Shown in pieces: positions 9,392-18,260 of a DNA stretch of 64,000 nt (position 1 is its first letter; every line of letters begins with the position of its first letter). This stretch comes from Paenibacillus agilis. GTDB lineage: Bacteria > Bacillota > Bacilli > Paenibacillales > Paenibacillaceae. The translations under genes and the position numbers were made by a program. Below the pieces are notes generated by a model. The model saw nothing but the letters and a program-made list of their open reading frames with translations, had not been told where the DNA came from and did no database searches. The stretch covers positions 62,001 through 126,000 of the forward strand of contig NZ_VNJK01000002.1 of the NCBI RefSeq assembly GCF_007786455.1, in the 5' to 3' direction.

Positions 9392-11893
9392 TTATTTACC
9401 GTGGCACTGTTTATATTTCTTGCCGCTTCCACAAGGGCAAGCATCATTACGTCCAACCTCTTCATCCTTCTGAACAGGACGCTTCACGCCAGGTTCAGCA
9501 TTCGTAGAAATCTTGCTCTCATCAATGACTGCCTGACGCTGTACATTTTGATCCACATGGGACTTCATCACAAGTGTTGATACTTCTTCCTGAATCGCCG
9601 CAATCATTTGATGGAACATTTCATAACCCTCAAATTGATATTCGCGAAGCGGATCTGTACCCCCGTATGCACGAAGATGAATACCTTGGCGCAGATGATC
9701 CATCGCATCGATGTGATCCATCCACTTCGAATCTACCGCACGAAGCACGATAACTTTCTCAAATTCGCGCACAAGCTCTTCGCCCATTGTTTGCTCGCGC
9801 TCGATATATTTAGATTCCACCTTGTTGAAGAGCATTTCCTTAATCTCTTCTTTCTCTTTGCCCCATAGATCGTCCTTCGTAACCGAACCATCTTCAAGCA
9901 AATGAAGGTGCATATAACTCATAATTTCTTCGTAATCCCAGTTCTCAGGAACTTCTTCGTCATTACAATGCGCATCTACGATACGATCGATGCAAGGCGA
10001 GATCATATCCATAACGATTTGGCGGATATTTTCTGCTTCTAGAACCTCACGGCGCTGCTTGTAAATGATCTCACGCTGTTGGTTCATCACGTCATCATAC
10101 TGAAGAACGACTTTACGCATGTCGAAGTTGTTACCTTCAACGCGTTTTTGAGCCGACTCAACTGCCTTCGTAATTAACTTGGATTCGATCGGTTGATCTT
10201 CTTCAAAGCCCATACGTTCCATCATTGCCATAATGTTATCAGCACCGAAACGACGCATTAACTCATCTTCAAGAGACAAGTAGAACTGAGAAGAACCTGG
10301 GTCACCTTGACGTCCTGCACGACCACGCAACTGATTATCAATACGACGGCTTTCATGACGCTCTGTACCGATGATGTGAAGACCACCCTTTTCGGCTACA
10401 CCTTCACCAAGCAAGATATCCGTACCACGGCCTGCCATATTCGTTGCAATTGTAACGGAGCTCGGCTGACCTGCACGAGAAATAATTTCTGCCTCTTCCG
10501 CATGGAACTTCGCATTCAATACTTTATGCTGAACACCTTTTTTACGAAGCATGTCAGATAAGCGCTCTGAATTTTCAATGGAAACCGTACCTACTAGTAC
10601 TGGCTGTCCCTTCTTGTTACATTCAACAATCTGCTCAACCGCAGCCTTAAACTTGCCGTTAACCGACTTGTAAACGACATCTGGTATATCTTTACGTTGG
10701 TTCGTCTTATTCGTTGGAATCTGAATAACTTCAAGTCCGTAAATGCTCTTGAACTCTTCTTCTTCTGTTTTTGCTGTACCTGTCATACCTGCAAGCTTGC
10801 GATACATACGGAAATAGTTCTGGAATGTAATCGTCGCGAGTGTCATGCTCTCGTTCTGAATTTCCAGACCTTCCTTCGCTTCGATTGCTTGATGCAAGCC
10901 ATCGCTGTAACGGCGTCCAGCCATCATACGTCCCGTAAATTCATCAACGATAACGATTTCTTCATCGTTAATAACATAGTCCACATCAAGACGCATAATG
11001 TAGTGTGCACGAAGCGCTTGTTGAATGTGATGGTTCAACGTTACATTCTTCACATCGTACATGTTTTCGATGCCAAAAGCCTTCTCGGCCTTCGCCACGC
11101 CCTGCTCTGTAAGCGACACTTGACGAGTTTTCACATCAATCGCATAATCTTCTTCGACTAAACGACTAATGAAACGATCCGCCGCAAAGTATAACTCCGT
11201 AGACTTGGAAGCCTGTCCAGAGATAATAAGCGGTGTACGCGCTTCGTCGACCAAGATAGAATCGACCTCATCGATAATCGCAAAGTTCAATGGACGCTGT
11301 GTCATTTGCTCTTTGTACAACACCATGTTGTCACGCAAATAATCAAATCCGAACTCATTATTCGTTCCATAAGTAATATCGCAAGCATACGCTTCCTGTT
11401 TATCATCAGGATCCATATTCGCCAAGTTCAATCCCACAGTCATGCCGAGGAAATTATAGACTTGGGACATAATCTCGCTATCACGTGTCGCCAAATAGTC
11501 ATTGACCGTAACAACGTGTACGCCTTTACCTGCCAACGCATTCAAATAAACCGGCAAAGTTCCAACAAGCGTTTTACCTTCACCCGTTTTCATTTCTGCA
11601 ATCTTGCCTTCATGAAGTACCATACCACCAAGCAACTGTACATCATAATGACGCATACCCAGGGTACGCTTCGCAGCTTCACGAACAGTTGCGAACACTT
11701 CTGGTAAGAGCTGATCCAATGAATCGCCCTTCTCAAGACGCGCACGGAACTCATCCGTTTTCGCACGAACCTGTTCGTCTGTTAATTTTTCGAATTCCGG
11801 TTCCAAGCCATTAATGAATTCAACAGTTTTCATTAACCGTTTTACTTCACGTTCATTGGCATCTCCGAATATTTTTTTCACAAGTCCTAGCAT
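9392..11893 (-). CDS. secA: Preprotein translocase ATPase SecA
   Basis: The motor of the Sec pathway: it binds preproteins and SecYEG and drives export by ATP hydrolysis at the membrane. The Walker A motif GEGKT is at residues 104-108 and the Walker B/DEVD segment is IIDEVDSIL near residue 205. Helicase-like motifs such as [12 protein letters not shown] and [13 protein letters not shown] lie in the second half, and a C-terminal zinc-binding tail ends [15 protein letters not shown]. It is 833 aa, the normal length. The ATG at 11893 has AAAGGGG upstream. It is adjacent to hpf and prfB as in Bacillus. Many secreted SLH and flagellar-region proteins in this window are likely clients. Confidence 0.98.
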   Translation of the reverse strand: MLGLVKKIFGDANEREVKRLMKTVEFINGLEPEFEKLTDEQVRAKTDEFRARLEKGDSLDQLLPEVFATVREAAKRTLGMRHYDVQLLGGMVLHEGKIAEMKTGEGKTLVGTLPVYLNALAGKGVHVVTVNDYLATRDSEIMSQVYNFLGMTVGLNLANMDPDDKQEAYACDITYGTNNEFGFDYLRDNMVLYKEQMTQRPLNFAIIDEVDSILVDEARTPLIISGQASKSTELYFAADRFISRLVEEDYAIDVKTRQVSLTEQGVAKAEKAFGIENMYDVKNVTLNHHIQQALRAHYIMRLDVDYVINDEEIVIVDEFTGRMMAGRRYSDGLHQAIEAKEGLEIQNESMTLATITFQNYFRMYRKLAGMTGTAKTEEEEFKSIYGLEVIQIPTNKTNQRKDIPDVVYKSVNGKFKAAVEQIVECNKKGQPVLVGTVSIENSERLSDMLRKKGVQHKVLNAKFHAEEAEIISRAGQPSSVTIATNMAGRGTDILLGEGVAEKGGLHIIGTERHESRRIDNQLRGRAGRQGDPGSSQFYLSLEDELMRRFGADNIMAMMERMGFEEDQPIESKLITKAVESAQKRVEGNNFDMRKVVLQYDDVMNQQREIIYKQRREVLEAENIRQIVMDMISPCIDRIVDAHCNDEEVPENWDYEEIMSYMHLHLLEDGSVTKDDLWGKEKEEIKEMLFNKVESKYIEREQTMGEELVREFEKVIVLRAVDSKWMDHIDAMDHLRQGIHLRAYGGTDPLREYQFEGYEMFHQMIAAIQEEVSTLVMKSHVDQNVQRQAVIDESKISTNAEPGVKRPVQKDEEVGRNDACPCGSGKKYKQCHGK

Positions 11894-12068
11894 GGTTAGC
11901 CCCTTTCACGCAAAACAGAACGTATTCTCACGGCTTATCTTGCTAAATTAGGCCTGCAACTGAGAACTTGTTCGTTGACTCGTTTTGCAATAAATTGTAA
12001 CATTTTCATGGGATTGTCGCAACCGTCCCAGTCCCGTCCTACGGGTCTATAAGTCTTATAATCTATTA

Positions 12069-12108
12069 TACGTGAAAAGAGCCCATTCCGTTGTGGGAAA
12101 TAGGCTCT
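12069..12108 (-). terminator. Possible terminator between hpf and secA
   Basis: AGAGCC (12078-12083) pairs with GGCTCT (12103-12108), with an inner TTCC/GGAA stem. A short T4 run follows on the minus strand. The T-tract is weak, so some read-through into secA is likely. Confidence 0.45.
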
Positions 12109-12163
12109 GATCTTCATAAATTAAGGACATCGTCCTTTATAATTAGAAAGTACGCCTTATCAG

Positions 12164-12721
12164 TTAACCTTGCTCAATGAGGCCGTAGCGACCGTCATTC
12201 CGGCGATATACGACGTTGACTTCCTTCGTATCAGCATTAGAGAAGACAAAGAAATTATGTCCAATCATATTCATCTGGAGAATCGCTTCCTCCACATCCA
12301 TCGGTTTCAGAGTGAATCGCTTCGTTCGAACGAGCTCCAATTCATCTTCTTGTTCCTGTACTTGTACAGCTGAATGTGCAGCGTCCCCATCAGTAAACAA
12401 TTGCTTCAATCCACCGTCATGACGTTGGCGGAACTTACGGTTTACTTTCGTCTTATGCTTGCGTATTTGGCGTTCAAGCTTATCAACTACTGCATCAACA
12501 GATGCATACATGTCCTTGCTGCGGTCTTCCGCACGCAATAGTAAACCTGGCATTGGAATTGTGACTTCAACGCCGTGCAAATCACGGGTAACGCTCAGCG
12601 TTACGTTCAAGTCAGAAGTAGGTGCTTCAAAATAGCGTTCAAGTCGGCTTAGCTTCTTCTCCACATACTCGCGGAGAGCGTCAGTAACTTCAATCTGTTG
12701 GCCTCGAATGCTGTAATTCAT
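12164..12721 (-). CDS. hpf: Ribosome hibernation promoting factor, long form
   Basis: It binds the ribosomal decoding and tRNA sites and dimerises 70S ribosomes into inactive 100S particles in stationary phase or stress. At 185 aa it has both parts of the long form: an N-terminal S30AE/YfiA domain (about residues 1-100, starting MNYSIRGQQIEVTDALREYV) and a C-terminal dimerisation domain (about 125-185, with RTKRFTLKPMDVEEAI and FFVFSNADTKEVNVVYRR). The start at 12721 has AGGAGG upstream. It is the counterpart of Bacillus yvyD, and lies before secA as there. A strong promoter with a palindromic spacer is seen immediately upstream. Confidence 0.96.
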   Translation of the reverse strand: MNYSIRGQQIEVTDALREYVEKKLSRLERYFEAPTSDLNVTLSVTRDLHGVEVTIPMPGLLLRAEDRSKDMYASVDAVVDKLERQIRKHKTKVNRKFRQRHDGGLKQLFTDGDAAHSAVQVQEQEDELELVRTKRFTLKPMDVEEAILQMNMIGHNFFVFSNADTKEVNVVYRRNDGRYGLIEQG

Positions 12722-12747
12722 AGGGCACTCCTCCTTTGCTTACCTCT

Positions 12748-12777
12748 ATTATATCATATGGGCCCATATGATTTCAA
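12748..12777 (-). promoter_or_regulatory. hpf promoter with a 20-bp palindromic spacer
   Basis: On the minus strand TTGAAA (12772-12777) and TATAAT (12748-12753) are 18 bp apart. The spacer is filled by the perfect palindrome ATCATATGGGCCCATATGAT (12753-12772). A transcript would begin about 20 nt before the hpf start codon. A symmetric site exactly between -35 and -10 suggests an operator. The regulator is unknown. Confidence 0.65.
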
Positions 12778-12860
12778 AAGAACGTTTACGATTATAAGAA
12801 CTTTATTTCATTACATGTACCCGTTCTAAGGGAGGATTGAAACAGCAGCGGAATATTATT

Positions 12861-12977
12861 ATGGAGTTGAGGGAGATTGATGATATCAAGAGCATTAATA
12901 CTCTGCATGAGATATTGCAACATTCGTTAAGTCAAAGCAGCAAACCGCAGAAAAAAACGTTCCTACATTTGCATTAA
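12861..12977 (+). CDS. Possible small protein (38-46 aa), doubtful
   Basis: A short open frame on the plus strand in the gap between hpf and the cold-shock gene. From the ATG at 12861 it encodes 38 aa, charged and amphipathic (MELREIDDIKSINTLHEI...), ending at TAA 12975-12977. It extends upstream in frame to a TTG at 12837 that lies one base after GGGAGG, too close for a normal start. The ATG itself has no ribosome site. It would be the only plus-strand gene of the window. No family recognised. Confidence 0.2.
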   Translation: MELREIDDIKSINTLHEILQHSLSQSSKPQKKTFLHLH

Positions 12978-13069
12978 AATGCTAAAGCGAGTATAGTGGA
13001 GAACAGTCTATACGAGAACACAAAGAAACTCAGCCTTTTTCAAAGGCGAATCCGCATACTAATAAACAA
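12978..13069. other. Remainder of the hpf/csp gap
   Basis: The hpf-csp gap is 419 bp in total. Apart from the hpf promoter, the doubtful small frame and the csp terminator, it shows only two small hairpins: GTATAG/CTATAC near 12993 and GCCTTT/AAAGGC near 13033. Neither has a T-run. Confidence 0.4.
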
Positions 13070-13070
13070 G

Positions 13071-13100
13071 AAAAAACCCCCTGAACGGATCAGAGGGTTT
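13071..13100 (-). terminator. Rho-independent terminator after the cold-shock gene
   Basis: AAACCC pairs with GGGTTT and an inner CTGA pairs with TCAG. On the minus strand six T (13071-13076) follow. It lies about 40 bp after the stop at 13141. Confidence 0.8.
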
Positions 13101-13140
13101 AGCTAGCGTATCATATATTATGCGGCGATTGCCGATATAA

Positions 13141-13338
13141 TTACAACTTGATTACGTTAGCTGCTTGTGGTCCGCGAGCGCCTTCCACGATATCAAACTC
13201 AACTGCTTGACCTTCTTCCAACGTCTTGAAGCCATCAGTTTGGATAGCGGAGAAGTGAACGAACACGTCGTTACCTTCAGCTGTTTCGATGAAACCGTAA
13301 CCTTTTTCTGCGTTGAACCATTTAACTTTACCTTGCAT
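13141..13338 (-). CDS. Cold shock protein (CspA family)
   Basis: A single OB-fold domain of 65 aa that binds single-stranded RNA and DNA and melts RNA structure. The RNP1 motif KGYGFIE and the RNP2 motif VFVHF are present, and the N-terminus [16 protein letters not shown] is canonical. I chose the ATG at 13338, which has AGGGA nine bases upstream, over an upstream in-frame start at 13362 that would add eight unusual residues. It stands alone between a strong sigma-A promoter and a terminator. Which csp paralogue it is cannot be told. Confidence 0.95.
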   Translation of the reverse strand: MQGKVKWFNAEKGYGFIETAEGNDVFVHFSAIQTDGFKTLEEGQAVEFDIVEGARGPQAANVIKL

Positions 13339-13391
13339 CTTTATACATCCCTTCATCTTCAAGTACCGTGAAGTTTATCTTCACAACATCG

Positions 13392-13420
13392 ACTATATCA
13401 TCAGGTGGAAGCGGTGTCAA
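13392..13420 (-). promoter_or_regulatory. sigma-A promoter of the cold-shock gene
   Basis: On the minus strand a perfect TTGACA (13415-13420), a 17-bp spacer and TATAGT (13392-13397). The leader contains a small hairpin, GTGAAG with CTTCAC (13368-13384), near the predicted 5' end. Confidence 0.8.
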
Positions 13421-13467
13421 CGAAAAATTGTTATATGTTGCTAGTACAGTTGCTTTTCATTTTTAAG

Positions 13468-13487
13468 GGTTTATTCACATCTAAACC
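13468..13487 (-). terminator. Weak hairpin after the glycosylation operon
   Basis: GGTTTA pairs with TAAACC around an eight-base loop, followed on the minus strand by CTTAAAAAT rather than a clean T-run. It may end the glycosylation operon upstream of the csp promoter, but the evidence is thin. Confidence 0.3.
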
Positions 13488-13501
13488 ACCGAAAATAAAC
13501 A

Positions 13502-15163
13502 CTACAAAACAAGATCTGACATGTATCTACGCTCAATATCCTTACGTATAGATGCGAAAGCACTTTGTTCGTTCTGAGTGGCATTATCTTTGTCAATCCG
13601 TTGTGAATATTCAGCGGTAACTTGCTTTATATGTTCAAACTCAGTTACCCTACTCAACCGAATCCAGAAGTCCCAATCTTCCAATACTGAGTAGGATTCA
13701 TTGATTAGACCGCTCTGATCAACTAACTCTTTTTTAAATAATACTGTGAGAATTGGTAAATAATTTGTTTTGATTAATAGCTCAGCATCAAAGTCCCTTG
13801 AATAATCGAGTCTATTTTCATACGTAATCCAGTCATCATTTATTTTATGCTCAAGTCGAAGCATGGCATCTGAATAAGCAACAGACACTTCCTTTTCCAC
13901 AATCGTCTTCATTAAAGTGGAAATATGTTCAGCATATACAATATCGTCATCATCTACAAAATTGATATACTCCCCATTTGCATGCTTTAACCCTATATTC
14001 AGCGCTGCAGCACGACCCACTGATTGTTCATACGAAATATATCTGTAAGGAACGGTCAAACTCTCAACAACCAGCCCTACATCCTTCCCGCCATCATTCA
14101 CAACCACTACTTCAATATTGGAATATAGTTGCTGGTTCAAACTTTCTAAACATCGCAGTAATAATTGCTCTCTATTTTTAGTCCGAACGACTATCGAAAC
14201 AAGCGGCGGATCAGAAAGTTGCTGAATAAATAGTTTAGAAGGATCATTTTCATCACTATCTTTTAAGGTTTTGAGCAGGTCAATGTTGATTAATTCATTA
14301 ATAGTCGATACATACCTGCCTTTCTCCATTTTAGATCGGTTCGTATACATGTTAATAATATTTCGTAGAAATATATTATTAGGCAATAGATTTTGAGCAG
14401 ATTTCAGCATTTCTGCAATTTCTGATTCGACTTGCGACAACTGGAAACTCATGTAATTTAGCGCATAGTCCAAATAGGCAGTGACTGTATGGTACGGATT
14501 ATCGATGTCAAAATAGTCTACTCCAGCTTGTTTCTCCACTACTTCTATTTCAAATGAATCTTCCCAATACAATTGAGTACAAAATAAATATCTATTTTCC
14601 ACTTCAAACTTACGTCTGAATTCAGGATCACTATAGTGTAATTTACGGGAAATATTTTTGTGCGGATTACGGATAAAGGACTTCGGTTCAAATATTAGCC
14701 GATCCTCTTTCACATCACACAACCATAAATGTTCCGGATAACCATGTACATGTTCATTATAACGACTCGGCATCTCAACAAATCCTCGTTTAGCAACACG
14801 AGAGAGCTCCTTTGCTGCGACATCTGGCAACGCGACATGCTCTAGAACATGTCTACATATAACAAAATCAAATTCTTTATCCTTAAAAGGTAAGCTCAAA
14901 ATGTCACATTGGACATACTCAATGTTGTCCAATATTTGAAGAGAGTTCCCTCCCCTGTGACGATTATCTTCAAAAAACATATCTGTAACTACACTGGCAT
15001 AAGCAAACGGCCTAGAGCCCCCCCCTACATCTAAAACACGATCACCTGGCTTTATTTGAAATATTTCCTTAAGCTTCTGATCATGGTATGTAGGATATTT
15101 GCTGCCATAAGGAGTTTCGTATCGAACTCTATGCTCATCTGCAATATATTTAATTGTTACCAT
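13502..15163 (-). CDS. Methyltransferase-glycosyltransferase fusion, probable flagellin glycan enzyme
   Basis: Two catalytic domains in one protein of about 553 aa. The N-terminal half is a class I SAM methyltransferase: motif I is VLDVGGGSRPF and a later motif is DFVICRHVLEHV. The C-terminal third is a family 2 glycosyltransferase: SIVVRTKNREQLL, the nucleotide-binding VVVVNDGG and the metal-binding FVDDDD. The fusion suggests a sugar that is transferred and methylated in one assembly line. I take the ATG at 15163, and a GTG three bases upstream is also possible (AGGAG lies 9-12 bases away). It is the last gene of the five-gene operon, 19 bp after the preceding gene. Sugar and acceptor are unknown, and flagellin is inferred from the neighbourhood. 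Confidence 0.8.
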   Translation of the reverse strand: MVTIKYIADEHRVRYETPYGSKYPTYHDQKLKEIFQIKPGDRVLDVGGGSRPFAYASVVTDMFFEDNRHRGGNSLQILDNIEYVQCDILSLPFKDKEFDFVICRHVLEHVALPDVAAKELSRVAKRGFVEMPSRYNEHVHGYPEHLWLCDVKEDRLIFEPKSFIRNPHKNISRKLHYSDPEFRRKFEVENRYLFCTQLYWEDSFEIEVVEKQAGVDYFDIDNPYHTVTAYLDYALNYMSFQLSQVESEIAEMLKSAQNLLPNNIFLRNIINMYTNRSKMEKGRYVSTINELINIDLLKTLKDSDENDPSKLFIQQLSDPPLVSIVVRTKNREQLLLRCLESLNQQLYSNIEVVVVNDGGKDVGLVVESLTVPYRYISYEQSVGRAAALNIGLKHANGEYINFVDDDDIVYAEHISTLMKTIVEKEVSVAYSDAMLRLEHKINDDWITYENRLDYSRDFDAELLIKTNYLPILTVLFKKELVDQSGLINESYSVLEDWDFWIRLSRVTEFEHIKQVTAEYSQRIDKDNATQNEQSAFASIRKDIERRYMSDLVL

Positions 15164-15194
15164 CACTATCCCCAACTCCTTACACTAATGGCTG

Positions 15195-16946
15195 CTATTT
15201 AGAATGACTAGGAGTGACGAACAATTCAAGCAAGTCTGTATATGCCGCTTCATCCAATCGCTTCAATCTGTCCGCATATGTCATTGAAACGCGTTGTTCA
15301 CCCAAGAAATGAAGAACGTAAGTCATATTATAGAGTACTTCTATATCATCAGGTGATAATTGAAGCGCCGACTCTAAAAATGGTATGACTCTGTCATAAA
15401 AACCTTGTTCAAAATGAGTAACCGCTAAGTAATTTAAAAGCTCAACTGGTTTTTCAACATGTTTTGAAACAATCGTACTGATGACTTTTTCTGCCGAATA
15501 TGGCTGCAATATGCCTATATTGTGTTCCTTGTTATTTCTATTCGCATCTATTTCAGTTACTAGATCATCCAAAATATCTTTTCTGGCTTGAACGATATAA
15601 TACTTCGCTTCGGTTTGCTCCAAAAATTGAGGATTACCTACAAGAGAGAGCTTTTCCATGAACAATTTTTCCTCTAATGACTCTCTTCCCTTCACACCTA
15701 CAAGCACTTCTTCTTGATACCCTGTACGGCTAAGCATTGTTTTTACATCTTGTTGCGTGAAATAGCGGATATTAGGTTTCTTTAGTGCATCTAGCTCTGA
15801 GTAGAACCAGGAACCTTTCACAAACTGTGTTACGACTAAATGATGCAGCATATTCCGAGTTTTCATTAACAATTTACCTTCTCGTTTTAAATAATGCCTC
15901 AGTTCTCGGACAAACGCCTCAGGATCATACAATTTCGCAAGGGAATCAGAAATGATAATATAGTCGAAAGTTGCTGCCGGGTAAGTTAACTCTAGTTCAA
16001 GATCTAGATTAGAAAAGTCAACAACATTTATATTTGCAATCAATGAAGCTACTTCAGCTTCGGCTGGATTCATCTCTATTCCGTACAATTCACTATTTTT
16101 GAATTTATTTTTTATCGCTAATAACGTTCCGCCACTGCCACAACCAATTTCTAAGACATTTATACTGGCATCGGCTTCACAATTAATCAGAGACACGATA
16201 TCATTTTGAATCATTTGCGATTGATCAGGATTGAATCCCCACTTCGACTCAAATAAACCGACGTTCCTTTCCAACAACTGTAAGAACGAAGTGTTTTCTT
16301 TAAAAGAAACACTCCCGAAATGATGAATAAATGTATCTTTACATAAAATAAGCTTGTAGCCAGCTTTTCTAATTCGAACTGAGTAATCATCATCCTCATA
16401 ATTACCAGGGGTGAATCTCTCATCAAGTAACCCGATTTGGTCTACGACAGATTTCCGTATTAACATACAAAAACCTACTAGTTTCAATCTTTCTTCCCAT
16501 TGATTACGATTAGAATAATTGTATTGCTTTGCAAACAACTGCATAGACTCCACGCTATTATACGATACAGGTATGGTTTGCCCGTATGAACAGTGATTCG
16601 TGACACAGCTAACAGCACCAATATCTTCATCGCTAGTTAAACATCCAATCAAGTTATCTAGCCAATTTTCTGTCACAATAACATCGTTATTCAGTAATAA
16701 AATATGGTCCCCATTGGAAATCTCTATACCTTGATTACAGCCTTTAGGAAAACCTTCATTTTGTTCATTATAGATGACCCTGATATCAGACTGCGCAGAT
16801 AACCACGGGACTGTTTCGTCTGTAGATTTATTATCCACGACAATAATTTCATAGCTATTAGGCCTAGTATATCTTCTAATGCTTTCAATACATTGAATGG
16901 TATAGTCAAGCTTATTATGTGTTAAAATGACAATACTTGTCAGCAT
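15195..16946 (-). CDS. Glycosyltransferase-methyltransferase protein with helical-repeat tail
   Basis: A 583-aa protein in three parts. Residues 1-235 are a family 2 glycosyltransferase (SIVILTHNKLDYT, the DxD-like LLLNNDVIV, and GNYEDDDYSVR as the catalytic region). About 265-420 is a SAM methyltransferase (NVLEIGCGSGGTL, then YIIISDSLAKLYD). About 500-583 looks like TPR repeats (LNYLAVTHFEQGFYDRVIPF and VLYNMTYVLHFLGEQR). The TPR part may hold the protein acceptor, as in other protein glycosyltransferases. Note that the domain order (GT then MT) is the reverse of the next gene downstream. Third-position AT is high compared with the arg genes. Function in flagellin decoration is inferred from context. 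Confidence 0.8.
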   Translation of the reverse strand: MLTSIVILTHNKLDYTIQCIESIRRYTRPNSYEIIVVDNKSTDETVPWLSAQSDIRVIYNEQNEGFPKGCNQGIEISNGDHILLLNNDVIVTENWLDNLIGCLTSDEDIGAVSCVTNHCSYGQTIPVSYNSVESMQLFAKQYNYSNRNQWEERLKLVGFCMLIRKSVVDQIGLLDERFTPGNYEDDDYSVRIRKAGYKLILCKDTFIHHFGSVSFKENTSFLQLLERNVGLFESKWGFNPDQSQMIQNDIVSLINCEADASINVLEIGCGSGGTLLAIKNKFKNSELYGIEMNPAEAEVASLIANINVVDFSNLDLELELTYPAATFDYIIISDSLAKLYDPEAFVRELRHYLKREGKLLMKTRNMLHHLVVTQFVKGSWFYSELDALKKPNIRYFTQQDVKTMLSRTGYQEEVLVGVKGRESLEEKLFMEKLSLVGNPQFLEQTEAKYYIVQARKDILDDLVTEIDANRNNKEHNIGILQPYSAEKVISTIVSKHVEKPVELLNYLAVTHFEQGFYDRVIPFLESALQLSPDDIEVLYNMTYVLHFLGEQRVSMTYADRLKRLDEAAYTDLLELFVTPSHSK

Positions 16947-16988
16947 GTTAAACCTCCGTTAGTAGCAAACCCATACATACTTATTAAG

Positions 16989-18239
16989 CTAGGTTATATT
17001 TGTTGTTACATTTATATCTTTAATCAAAGTAGCAATATGCGCCAGCGAATTAAACTTGTTGTTCTCCAACAGATCTATTACACTCCTTGCAAAGTGTGCA
17101 TTGTGCTCCATCGTTTTAGATATCGATTGAATCGTTCTGAGGACGATGTCATGATCTAATCCATTGTGACATCCAGCTACGCCAACCAAATGTATTTTCA
17201 TCAATGCATAATAAATCATTATGGCAGTGTATTCTTTAAATATTATAGATAAATCACTAGGAAAGGCTTTAGAGAATATCGTGTTAACTATATAATTTTC
17301 TAACACGTATTCATGTCGATTCATATATGGTGCATAATAGACCATAAAATTCTGCTTATAAGTTTCAAATAGTTTAGAAGAGGGAGTATCTATTTGCTCA
17401 ACCCCATACCCTATCTTCATCTCATTAAATACTTGGTCATATCTTTTGCTCGTCGCAGATTGCTTATGTCTAAATTGCAATATTTCCATTATAATTCCAA
17501 CTTGCACATCTGTGTTAACCGCAATATTCTGAATTGCATTTATATATCCCACATCAGACATTTTATTACGATAGTCCGCAACTATAGTCTCGATATCCAC
17601 TGTATTTCCTGCATCAATCTCTTTTTGAATACGATCAATAAATAATCCTAAAATAATTAATCGATTACAAAGCTCCAGCTTTCTATTTTGTGTAATTTCA
17701 ATACTGAACATCCGAACAGACCAAAATAAATGTTGATAATTCGAAGTATCATTCGTATTAATTAATCGTGCGAGGGACCAATTTCCTGATACTTCGTAAT
17801 CTATTTGTTCAAAATCTATCCCTTTTTCATTGAACAATGCCAACCGAGCGATTTCAGGGCAAGATACATTAGCAGAAAGTTCAAATTGTTCACTAACGTG
17901 ATTAAGGACACGAGGGTAGGTCGCACAAGTAGGGGATAATGCTCCCTCTCCTAATTCTTGTTGAATAGAGCACCAACTCTCGCTTGTAAGCATGGGACAT
18001 TTTTTATCATCATCTAATATAAAATATGCATAGTCATTTTTTGTTTTTGTTCCCTCTGTTTCCATGCGCATACTATTTTTTAATTTATTTTTCAGTTTTA
18101 GATTCTTCGTTTTCTTATATTCTTTATAGACTTCCTTGTTGAGGGTAATTTTCCAACCTGCACAACAAGTATCTTCACAATCTCCACCTATACATGAAAA
18201 CTGCTTCATGTACGAAGGCATTAAAGTATTTTCATTCAT
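16989..18239 (-). CDS. fliB: FliB-type flagellin lysine-N-methylase
   Basis: A 416-aa protein whose N-terminus (MPSYMKQFSCIGGDCEDTCC followed by AGWKI) matches the FliB family, which methylates surface lysines of flagellin in Salmonella. A cysteine cluster (C16, C21, C25, C26, then Cys in KKCPML, ESWCSIQQ and SPTCATYP) suggests a bound metal or iron-sulfur centre, an inference. There is no classic SAM motif. It is the third gene of an operon of glycosyltransferases, and hag lies about 10 kb upstream, so the substrate is probably this Hag. The gene is visibly AT-rich. An alternative is methylation of another surface protein. The start at 18239 is the only reasonable one. Confidence 0.8.
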   Translation of the reverse strand: MNENTLMPSYMKQFSCIGGDCEDTCCAGWKITLNKEVYKEYKKTKNLKLKNKLKNSMRMETEGTKTKNDYAYFILDDDKKCPMLTSESWCSIQQELGEGALSPTCATYPRVLNHVSEQFELSANVSCPEIARLALFNEKGIDFEQIDYEVSGNWSLARLINTNDTSNYQHLFWSVRMFSIEITQNRKLELCNRLIILGLFIDRIQKEIDAGNTVDIETIVADYRNKMSDVGYINAIQNIAVNTDVQVGIIMEILQFRHKQSATSKRYDQVFNEMKIGYGVEQIDTPSSKLFETYKQNFMVYYAPYMNRHEYVLENYIVNTIFSKAFPSDLSIIFKEYTAIMIYYALMKIHLVGVAGCHNGLDHDIVLRTIQSISKTMEHNAHFARSVIDLLENNKFNSLAHIATLIKDINVTTNIT

Positions 18240-18260
18240 ATCCGAATCTCCTTTAGTGCA

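Noticed and set aside
13131-13138. GCCGATAT on the plus strand near the csp stop
   Set aside because: It matches a sigma-D -10, but the 4 bases 15 bp upstream read CATA, not TAAA, and no gene follows.
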